In this document: positions 48,701 to 59,948 of the stretch, piece after piece
Layout of the letters: every line of letters starts with the position of its first letter
Position numbering within the stretch: the first letter of the stretch is position 1
From: Syngnathus acus
Taxonomy: Eukaryota; Chordata; Actinopteri; Syngnathiformes; Syngnathidae
NCBI RefSeq assembly: GCF_901709675.1
Contig: NC_051104.1
Location: 7,448,501 to 7,512,500, forward strand
Direction of reading: 5' to 3'
Length of the DNA: 64,000 bases
The notes under the pieces: model-generated
What the model saw: the letters and a program-made list of their open reading frames with translations, nothing else
Databases searched by the model: none
What the model was told of the DNA's origin: nothing
Position numbers and translations under genes: made by a program

Positions 48701-51700
48701 CATCATTGTTCTCCAATACAGCTGATAAGAAAAAAAGCTTCTGAAACTACCGATATTTGACACATCCTGTTCTGCATTGAAATTGGTTTTGGTTGCTCTG
48801 TTATGTTACTTGTTAAATGTCAAAAAGATCAATGGCATCAAAAAAAAGATTGTTGTCAGTCCAACCATCCATTGATTTTCTACCGCAACAACACACCACC
48901 AGGTGTTGATCAGTTAATAGCCCCGCCCTTCTCCGCCTGTTGTCAGTTTACCTGCAAATTTTGATCATGGTGAAAAAAATGCACCTTTATTGCACGCTGG
49001 CATATGAATTGATGCCATCAGCCAACTGTCTTCCCGTTTTTTTTGTTTCTGCACAGTGTTCTTTTCCTCGTAAAAGCACCACCATGGTTCCCATTTCTAG
49101 ACAGGCCAACGGTTCCCTCACTTGGCAGACAAAAAGAGAAGAAAATATTCGAGTATGAACACGTCGGTTTTGAACCGTTTAATTACAGGGAGTGTCAGTG
49201 GCATTGCCTAATGCGGCCCTCACAATTAATCCGGGAAGAGAATGTGATTATCGACCAAACCCGGACCTGACCGGGCTTTTGTGGGAGAGTCAAAACAAGG
49301 TAGAGAGTGACACTGAGGGAGAGAAAGAGAACTGAACTGAACTGAAATAAATAAAAAAGAAATAACTAACTAAATAAATAAAAAATACATACAAATGTAA
49401 GTGTGTGCACATGTGAGACTGTGAATGCATCTCATCCCTTATCCTCGGCTCTCAAATTGGTTATTGGAGGCTTATGACCCCCCGAGCCTCCGAGGCCTGA
49501 TTAATTTGAAGCTGCTTCGCCATCAATTTTCTTTCTTGGTTTTTGCTCACTATCAAAGGCAAAAGCCTACTTTGGCATCTGTTTGCTGCATCTTAATGCA
49601 AAGATGACCCCGCGAACTACTGAAATGTATTCCATATTGACAACATACTGAAGTGGTATCACTTTATTATTTGTGACTGAGCTTTTGGATGGGCTTTTTG
49701 TACAAATTAACATCAGTACGTTATGTCAGTTTTCAACACAAATTGCGTCACATTCCAGGACACCTCATTTGGTATATATGATATAAGAAACTCATTTTAA
49801 ATCGTTTTTAAGGAGGAATGGGACTTGTTAAATGTTTTTCCATGTGGATTATAACTGTATATACTGTCATAGTAAAACTTTTAGAATCGACATGCAGTAC
49901 TGAATTAAACTAACTTCTCTTCCATAGTAGTTATTGAGACAAAAGTTATTCTTTGTATGTTTATCTGATGAACTGAGTGCATTGTGCATTTCAGGGTTCA
50001 AATCCGATGAGGATTTACACTTATTATATGATTTTGCCAGGTAAACTAAGTACAGTATGTACATAAATGGTAAAGTGATGTCCTTAGGGTAGAGAGTGAG
50101 CCAGACATGGTGTTGAAGTAAGAGATAGTCTGTGATGTGCAGAGCTGTTTACTGTGGGCTGGCAATAGGCATTATTTCCCGCAAAGGAGATTAGTAACAG
50201 TAAATTATGCATATCTTATTTTCTGGATTATCTCAGACACTCCACTATATTATCTCTCTGTCTAATCTTCTTTTAAAAGTGGCTTTATTTAGACTCGTTA
50301 TAGCCACCGTTGCTTGTTTTTCTTTTCTGTGCTAGTTTTGGATGCTGTGTTTGTCGCACTATTTTAGCTGTGATTATTCCACTTCAGATGTTTATAGGCT
50401 CGAGTTTTGCCGGATAGGCACAGTAATGAGGGCTGAAGACGATGGTAACCAGTGTAGTGTGCTTGCACTTTTGTCACTCTGTGTGCATGTGTGTGTGTTT
50501 CCTGCATGCAAATGCGAATGGGTGGCCTGTCTTGTCCAGTGGTGCGTTTAACAAGACATAGACCTTTGCTTAGGCCAAATCATACAGTGTGCATCCATGC
50601 CATTTTCAAGATGCTCCAATTATATCTGCCAAGCATCCACATATTGGCCAGATGTAGAATAATAGCATATCTATTTTCATTCTAATGGCTGACATTGCTT
50701 GGCTTATCCATGCATGTATGTCGATTGCGCTTTTATGCTTTATGCTTACACATGTTCCCAGCCACTTAGTGTGTGTGTATTTCAGGAAGCACTGCTGTGT
50801 GCGCTTGTGCATTTGTTTATTTGTTGATGGGCATTTGTGCAGTATGAACCTTGACATATGAGTCTTGTTTATGTGTATTACAATACACAGCGTGCACTTG
50901 CTACGTCAAAATTGCGAATGAGCCCAATTCATCTGTGTTGGCATGTGCTCGAGTGTACTTCCACTTAGTCAGTGTCTATGTGGTGCAGGATTTGAACCCA
51001 GGGTCAGTTCCATGGCGGCGGCAGTATTGGGGGAGGGGGGATTGACCCTTTCTAGCTTAGATAGCCTCTGTGCGGTGCATACTCCTCTAACCCTTCCTCA
51101 CCCTTCTCCCCATTTCTCCACAAACCCTTCCTCCCCCTCATCTCGATGGCCCGCAGGCACCGGAGATGTACGCATGCTCGCCGTGAGGCTTTGTTCACAG
51201 GAAAGTGAAATTCGACAGGCTGAAAGCTGTGCAGACTCCATTTTTGGTCCATATGTTTGCCCAAATTCTAATTCATACATCATTCAGGGGGATTTAAACT
51301 TGAGGATAGCACAAAAGAGTTATTTTGAAGAAGCGCAAGCATTCGTGCCGAACGGATACTTGGTGGAAACGGTCCTTTCAAGTCTCTCCATTTCCAAACC
51401 TCCATTCTCCACATTGGCCTCCATCACGCAAGTATGTTCCCATCCTCAGCCTCGCCTTCCATGCGCCAATGATACATAAATAACCAAGCCTGTCCACCAC
51501 CCAGGCAAATTCAAATGCACCTGTCAAAGTGATGAAGCACCCGCCCGCAGGGAGGCATTGTTTACATTTTCACTCCACTCGTCGCAAAAGTGAGATTCTA
51601 ATTATTTCCCTCACTGTAAATTAAAGCCAAGCGGGACAGAAGTACAAACCAAAGGGTATCATGGTCTGGGTGCAGGAACAGGGTCTTCCTTCCAAGAAGA

Positions 51701-54700
51701 AACATTGGCGTTAGGCTAGTTTCAAGTTGTTTATTTGTGGACAATGTCTGCCAAGGTCACAACCATGATGAAGTCACTACAGAAATTTTCTATTACTTTA
51801 TGCTTACTGTTTTCTTTTTTTTAAATGACAGAGTCTAGACACTGTGTTTATGCATGAGGGAAATGTCAGAGTGATATTTGTGAGAAGGTTAGACAATTTT
51901 TGCACATTTTGATCCATCTCAACAGCTTAATTGGAGATTCTAACGTCCTTTTTGTATGTATTCAAATAATTTGGAGAGCAGAAAATCACATTTACCCTGA
52001 GAAAGACAGACTGACTGTCTTTGTAAAGCAGCTGTGCCACCCATACTTCCTGTGCCCCCGTCCGTCCGTCCCCCTTGCCCCTTCTCAATTTGCCATAATG
52101 TCTACAAATCTTGAAATTTATGCCCCTACTGGAAAACATGGTTTGCCATTTATAGTCCTCAGCCGAAACCCATGAGGTCTGTCTCTCATGATGCCAGTCA
52201 AGGGACTGATGCAGACTCTATCAGATTTCTAAATACAGACCCTGACAATAAATCCCAGCTTGATTGGCTTTGAATTCAGTTAGCTCACTTGAATGCTATC
52301 TGCTTAAACCACAGCTGGCCTGTCTGCTCCATGCAGGCATTGAAGCTAAATCAGTCACTTAGTCCTATCAAATGGAACAATGGCGGAGTGGAAAGAGCAC
52401 TCAAACTCTTGTTAGAAAGCAAGAAAGCAGGCGAGCGCCATGATGGAACAAAACCAGAACAGAAGAGAAGAGAAGAGAAGAGAACAGTAGTAGTGTGGAG
52501 CCTCTAATGCTCTTTCCGGTTGTTTTGTCTCAGCCGTGAGAGCCGTGGTGCATTGCATGAAATGGCATCACCCAAACCCGACACACAAACACCTTTTAAA
52601 GCTTTTGTTTGGCCTTGTCAACTGGATTTCACGTGCTAATTCAAATCGGACCGGAGCAAAACAAAAAAAGCCTTTACATTCAGAACCATGAACAGCATCC
52701 AATCAGGTGTGTTTAACCAAAGTGACCGCTCCAACCAAAAAGCTTCTATTTTTTACTAGCAACTCAAGTCAAAGCAGAAAATATGAAATTGAGCCACGTG
52801 ACAGATTTAGACGTTTGGTCATCAAACTAGGTCATAAAGTTCCTAGCGTTCATCTCAAAACAGTTGACTGAAAATGGTGGGTTGTCTTCTACTTGATGTG
52901 GTTTATTTTGATTAGTGTGGGTAGAAACTCCACTAAAAGTGCTTTTGGACAGCATTAACAATGGAGGCCAATTTTAGAGCTGTTTCACCCATTTGCTGCA
53001 ATAAAGTCTGCGAAATAAGAGGCCAATAAGTGAAGCGAGCAATCATCATCACGCAACGTAAAGGAACCTAATACAGGGTCGGAATATGCCGTGAGTAATT
53101 TGGGCCAGAGAATAGCTGTGAAAACATCTCAAAATTCTCGCTGCTGTGAATTCACCTATAATTGTATCCTGTATGGTTCAAATATTACAATTCATGGAAT
53201 ATGAAACGTACCCAGAGAAAGATGTGTACAGTTAAATGCAATGAGAAAAATCATCTATTTTGGAGCCACACCGTGATAGAAAGACAAGAACACAGACAAG
53301 CACACACAGTCACGCCGCATGCAATTTTGCCAATGACATCCTTTCTAATCGCAAGACTGCCTGCTTTGCAGCTTATGCAGTGTCTCTAATTACAAGTGAG
53401 GTAATAGGGCCGCCTCACTGTTTTCTCTATAAAGTGCCTTGAGTTGTATTTGGCTAAGTGTTTAGAGGTGCTGGCTGACATCGATACACGGCTAAATTAA
53501 AGCTCTCCTTCAGCTTGACCCTGACACTCACGACCCATTGAATGAGCCGTTATTTTTCCTCCGACGGTTTCTATGTTTTCAGACAAATTACACAGTAATT
53601 AGACCGCCAATTATGGGGTCACCTTGAATATTACCATTGAAAAAGTTGCTCTTAGTGACTCCACTTGTTTTTGTATCCTTTGGCCATTTCACCCATTTTA
53701 CACAGATTTATAATGTGAGAGTTGATTTGAATGTTTTTGTTCCTTCACATTGGACACATCTAAGAGATGATTCAGAAGAAATACACGTTTTGTTTCAATA
53801 ATCTTAGTAACTGACACCGTGTGTAAAATCCTCCAGAATTGTGCACTCAGGCCACATTGGAGCCTTTACCAGCGCACACGTTCAGATCGAGGTTCCATGA
53901 TCTTCACACATGGATGACTTCGAGTTACATGACCTATATAACATGTTACACGCTCCGCTTGCTGCCTGTGTCTCACCCTAATAAAGAAGGGCACAGCATT
54001 ACAGGTGTGTAAGCCCCAAATGCGTATAAACATAAAAAATATATATACATATCATTTCACATATTTACACCCCCCCCAAACCTGTATCTGCATTTTTTAT
54101 TATTTTTTTAAGTTATTGGTGAATCTATTGTCACATTTATAGCTCAGACATGTTTTATGCGGAGAGAAAATAGAATATATTCTACAATAAATCTCATTGT
54201 GTGTGTGACTAGGTGGCAGTCTATGACTATATCTGGACAGCAGAGAACCCATTGGCTGGTTCCTCTACCCCCATAGATGACCCTCATAGTGAGTCTTCTC
54301 CAATGCCACACGGAGAGACCAGCACCCACATGGCTATCTACACGCTCTACCTAAGCGGGCTCAAGCGAAGATACAGACATTTCCTCCGACAACCAGATGG
54401 GGCCATCATTGAGGTACGGCATTTGGGAGTCACACTTGTTGGGTCTCACAAGCAGCCATTGTTCATGTGAAAAATTTCAGAATGTAACCATATGTATTCA
54501 TGGTAATATTTTGAGCAAATGTACTGCCCTGCCAGAGTTTGGGTTTCATTTTTCGGGCGTTAGTGCAAGAGAAAAGTACAGTACAGGTTAAAAAGGATGG
54601 AATGATGGGTGGGATGCGGATTTCCAACCACTCCTTCTTTTCATCCTCATCCTCACCCTCGCTCCCCACCTCCCTCCCTCCCTCACTGTGCGGAGGGAGC

Positions 54701-57700
54701 ACAGTTCCTCGCAGCTTCAATATGGAATCCAATCCACAGACAACAGTACAGCTGTGTGGTGTAAGAGGGTGGAAAAACGACACCCACCGCTAACCTGAAG
54801 AACTAGAATCAAAAGGTTTTCCTTGGGCAAAAGCAAATGTAAAACGGTGTTTCCTTCTCAAATAGAAGAGAAAGAATTTGCCCCCAGAAACAAATCATAA
54901 CTTCATACAAAAGAACTGTTGTAGTCACTGCTTACCAAACACCAATTGCCTGATAAGACGGCGTTGAGACTATGGCTTGACAACAACGTCAGCCTGAATC
55001 AACAGAGAGAAGCAGTCGGGGAATATAATTACATTGGCAACTCTTTCATCTGACTTTCGACAAGACGTGAAACATTGCTTCATTAGTGCTACGTGACAAG
55101 TGCTGCATTGATTCCTTTCTTCAATCATTCCTGTCAGTCCCCCAGAAAGAAACTTGCAGCATATTAATATTTGGAAGGAAGGACGTAGATGCTAACAATT
55201 AGCTCTGAGGGTCTTATGTACTAATAGTCCTCTGTCATTGTTTGACTAATGTGGAGTGTAAACACGCAACATGGTTCTCTATGTAGTGTGGGTGTGTGCA
55301 TGTGCATAGCCTGCAGAGCCAGATCAGACATCTGGGTAAAATATCCACACAAAGCACTTTGTCACAAATACATCACTTGTGAGTTTCATAAGGGCCACGT
55401 TAAGCGAAGGATACATATATACGCGTCCCTCGGGTGCTTCTGTCTGTTCTTTGCAACCTCACCACAAGAGACGCTGTTGGCATTTGGCCCGCTGCTAGAC
55501 AAGGCCCACAGCATCAAAAGAATGGCGTCGGCGAGAGTACGACTCCATCCCGACCTTTCATGCGTATTCCAAACTAATCCTCCCCTGATGATATAGACTG
55601 CTTTTATGTATATGTAAGCATCCAGGAATCACCAAGGGGCATTCCTGGCACTCAGAAGCATACTTGCACTGATTTTTATTGGCCGTCTATATTCTGGTAT
55701 TAAGATACACACTTACAAATTGGCCTCCAGATGTATAGTGATAGCACTTAAGAGATGAATAGCAATAACAATAGAAAACAAAACAGACAACAGATGGATT
55801 ATAATGTATGTAAAGTTATGATAGGACAACGGTTATCTTGAATTGAAATGACATCTTCCACCAAATCACATGCCTGCTTGATGACCAATGACATCATTTT
55901 TATTTCTATTGTATTTATTTGTCATCATTTTTACTCAATCGGTTGACAAACCAATGGAGACCTTGCAGGTAAATCATAAATACTTGTAAAAGTTTTATCA
56001 GTTACTGAAATGCGAATCGAGTCTACACCTTTTTATACATGTGCAATTAAATGATATTCTTCTGTTTGCTACACGGCAGAGAAAGTGCAACGTGTCGTTC
56101 ATTTCAAAATGAACTTTTTTCAGTTGTAAAATCTTTGGTCAAACCTGCCCTCTGAGATCGACAGTGATACAAATATTGAACTTGATTTAAATATGCAATA
56201 GTGTGACTCCACTCTTTTCCCAGCTCGTTACCAAGGGTAATTGTGCTTCTTAAGAAGGCTTCTTCCATTTACTGAGGCAATATTGACGGATGGCTCATTT
56301 CTTTTAAAGTGCTCTGTTTTCATAGGCAGTGTCCCGGACGCCAATGCCCCGGAGCGGCAGCTCCTCCCTTAGACTAACATGACCACAGCTCCGGGGGCCA
56401 GCGGCTTTGCATATTACTCACACGATTACAGCCAAAATTTGTCTAAACGAACACCTTAACAATTTAAGTCCCGGAAGAATGGCCTCGAGCTATAGACATT
56501 GTTAGACACTGTTTGGAAGGAACCCAACAGTCAGGTGTGTCTTGTTTGCTGAAATGCGAGAAAATGAGAAGCAGTCACGAAAAAAAAATAACAGTTTCTA
56601 TTGTTTATGCAATTCGTATTCAACCGGTTACTACATATATGTGGATCCAAGTGTCGAAAGGTTCATATTCGGTGTGAATGAAATGATGCAAATGTCTTGT
56701 AAAACATCACAATAATGAGCTCTTTATTGACTTCCACTCAAAGAAAGTTAACATTAATGATCCCTCGTATGGCCTCACTCTGCATATGGCTCTGGGCGCG
56801 GCTAGCATAATGGCGATGGAACCGAATCACAACAATACAAAAACGTGGCCATTCGTAGCCAATGCGGCAAGAAAAACAAAATGACATTGAAGGTAAAGTG
56901 AGGTGTCGCTTTTCAAACACTCATCAAACAGATGTTCCACAGATGCCGCCTCGCAAAAAGCACTGCTGACAACAACAGTTAGGGCCGAAATGACGCGGGG
57001 AACTGCAGCCGTATAACAGAGGACCTTCAGTGAAGGCCTCATAAGCGCTCTGTCTGCAGAAACAAGATGGCTGATGAAGAAATTAATGCAGGCAAAGTCA
57101 TTATCTTCCCTCCTAAAACCACAGTGGGTTTATGTCCCCCCGCGTCGCTCTTTTCCTCGCGGGCTAACACTTAAGTGTCGACGGACAACTGTGCTCTCGT
57201 TTTTGTCTCCTCGCTCCATATGGAAGGCGGCGGCATATGCAAAAACTGGCTCTGCTTCTGTAAAACTTCCATTAAAGATGCACAACTAAGGCTCCGCCAG
57301 CTTGACTATTACCTCTCCCTGCAAATTATTTATAGCGGCAAAAAAAAAAAAAAAATGCTGATGAGGAGTATCTCCACCGACAAGGAGAAATAAAATAAAA
57401 AATAAAAAAACACTTTTCACTTACAATTTCACCAGCAGTTTTTCTCTTTTGGAGAGGATATCCACTTTATACACACTATACACTTTCTGCTGTTTTATAA
57501 CTGCAGTTGCTTTGTTGCATTATGCATCATGCTTCAGTTTGAATTTGTAGCTTTTTCACAAAAGACTATAGACAAAAGTATCGGGACACGTGCCCAATAA
57601 ATGATGCATTCAAGAACACTGGGAAAACTCGTCTGACTAGTTCCTCTGTTGTTTGTAGTTCCAGTCCAGTAATTCTTAATAATTAGTTGAAGGAACTGTT

Positions 57701-59916
57701 GTGTGATCAGATCACCGTTTTTGTAAAGATCTTTGAAGGGATCATTTCTGCTTCCACAGATTTTTGTGTTGCTATGTAAGTAGGTGGCAATTGGTACAGC
57801 GGACAGGAAACCCCATTGTCCCCACCTAATATGAAGCATAGACTTCAAAATATTAGAAGACAAACATCACACAGATATGATCACGTGTAAGAAGTGGAAA
57901 TAGGCCTCATAACTGATAACCCGAGACATTTGTTAGGTATGATCTTCTCTTTCTCCTCACCACTCAACTGGCGATGCGTTTGGATCTTGGCCATACCAAT
58001 ATTGACCTAATTTAACATGCAGAGAATATGAAGAGGTTAACCTTTTGAAAAACACCTTGCAGCAGCAATAATTGACAAAACACATCAATTCTCCCCCGTG
58101 ACTGGCTTTTTTTGTAATTACTATGCCGCACCTTTGATTGCCGCTTTGGTGCTGGAGGAGCCACGCTTCATTTGCCATGAGGTCGTCAGCCCTCAGAAAT
58201 ATGAATCTGATTCATAAAGCAAATGTGTGTGTATGTGTGGGACAGCGGAGAACGTCCTTGGCTACATACTGTAAATTGCATGAGGAGATTAATGCCTCCC
58301 TGGCAGCAATATCTGGTTAGCAGGAGGACATCTCCAAAGTACACCCGCATGTAATTATCTGGCAAGTTACTACAAGTTTTAGATTTAAAAAAAACGAAAA
58401 AACGATGTGGTACATTTTTCAATTTGACTCCTTTATCTCTGCAATTGACAGCTACAAAAAAGTATGTGTAAAACTGATTTTGTGTTAACCATCATGGAAA
58501 AGGCATATTAAAAAATTGCATACAAATACCACACACCACAAATATATTATCAAAAAAGATGTTGCAAATCACGAAACTTGATTTGGGACACATAACAGTG
58601 ACGAAAGTTGCATTTAAAGTTTGAAGAATTTTTCTTAAGGAGTTATTACAAATCCTACCATTTGCAATTGCCCGTAAGTCAAGTATTCATATTAGCAACC
58701 ATTTTTTTTCCCCTCATCAAAATAAAGATGCAGATGAAGGATTCCCGTTTTTCCCTTTTGTTAGCATGAAGAGGTTTTGTATTTATCAAAGTGCTCAGTT
58801 TCGTTTACACATCACAAACATCTCTTAGTTAAATAGAGTCAGTCCCATTTTTTTCCCCTAAAAGACGTTTTGTATCATATGAAGTTTTTACAATTTACCA
58901 TGACTTAAGCAGACTATACTCGAGGCTTTTCCGAAGCTACTGGTTTTCAAAGTGGCTCAGATGGTGCTTTTGCTGCCTGAGAAAGGCTCACTTATTATTA
59001 TTTTCTCAAGGTGATTGGTGACTTGGAGGGCTTAGACAATGCAACCAGAATGGAGCCCTTTACAGGTCAACGATCAGGGCCTGGGACCATGGACCAGGAG
59101 GGCTCAGCGGTCACTCGACAGCTACGAAAAAGAAATAAGCTTTTTGGACGTGAGTGCTGTAACACAATTCTGCTTGCATGTTTTTCCTCCAAATGATAAC
59201 ACGTTATGAAAAGTACACGTTGACGAGATGCCAACGCCAAGCTTGCAAACATTTTCTTCCTGCTATTTGTTTAACTGAAATTGCACCGTTTTAATGGCGG
59301 GCGGCTCTGTTGCCTCAGGGTGTCCTCGTGTTGAGCCAGTAGGAGGAAGCAGGTGTGACTCCAGTTATGCACAAGAACTCAACCAATGAGAGCGAAGCAA
59401 AGCGGGAAGGGCTTTGGACACCAAACTGTTGTCATGTCACTTTAACAACTGTCATTTTGTCAGTCTTTTGCAATTTAGCGAACCGTCAAACGTGCACATT
59501 TCATTAAAAAGAAAAAAAAAAAATCTAACAAGTATTTACACTCACACTTTGAAAAGAGTGCACTGCACTTTCAATAAAGAGCATAAACTTTCCCCTGATT
59601 TGTTCTGATATTTGTGCCTTTCTATTGGATTCTCTCTGCTCACCTTTTTCATCCAACCAACAAAGCCTTTTACAAATGATGCTGAAGGCTGCAACTGCAC
59701 TGAGGCTGAAGGTATTGCACTCTCTCAATATTTGATTGCTGAGGACAAACACCATTTCCACACAATCTAAATTTCAAATTGGTCCCTGGGAGGGAGCGAG
59801 ACATGCCGCTAGGTCTCAGCGCCACACACTGGCTGATTTATGTTAAAAGACAAAAAATAAACCTTTTTGCACAGCTTTCATGAGGGAACTTTGACTTTTT
59901 GAAGTTGAAGAAGTGC

Positions 59917-59948
<32 letters not shown>

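Larger units (their letters stand above)
45608..54212. other. longest ofcc1 intron, exon o to p
   Basis: 8.6-kb intron; phase 0 is kept across it and no inner exon is supported. It holds two candidate regulatory blocks (46.79-47.30 and 49.42-49.61 kb) and another at 53.29-53.65 kb, a retroelement tail at 48.86 kb and an AGAAG repeat at 52.46 kb. The 178-codon frame at 50.94-51.48 kb lacks splice borders and family resemblance. Confidence 0.5.
54414..59010. other. ofcc1 intron, exon p to q
   Basis: 4.6-kb intron. Contains candidate regulatory sequence at 57.02-57.31 and 58.08-58.38 kb, a transposon-end fragment at 57.56 kb and an A-run at 57341-57354. No further exon recognised. Confidence 0.5.

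Noticed and set aside
49324-49345. ACTGAACTGAACTGAAATAA short repeat as a regulatory array
   Set aside because: Only three units, followed by simple AAATA sequence; ordinary slippage-type low complexity.
50943-51479. 178-codon open frame on the + strand
   Set aside because: Longest single frame in the window, but no acceptor/donor pair with usable phase, no domain-like pattern, and Ser/Pro/Leu-rich composition typical of chance frames in C-rich sequence.
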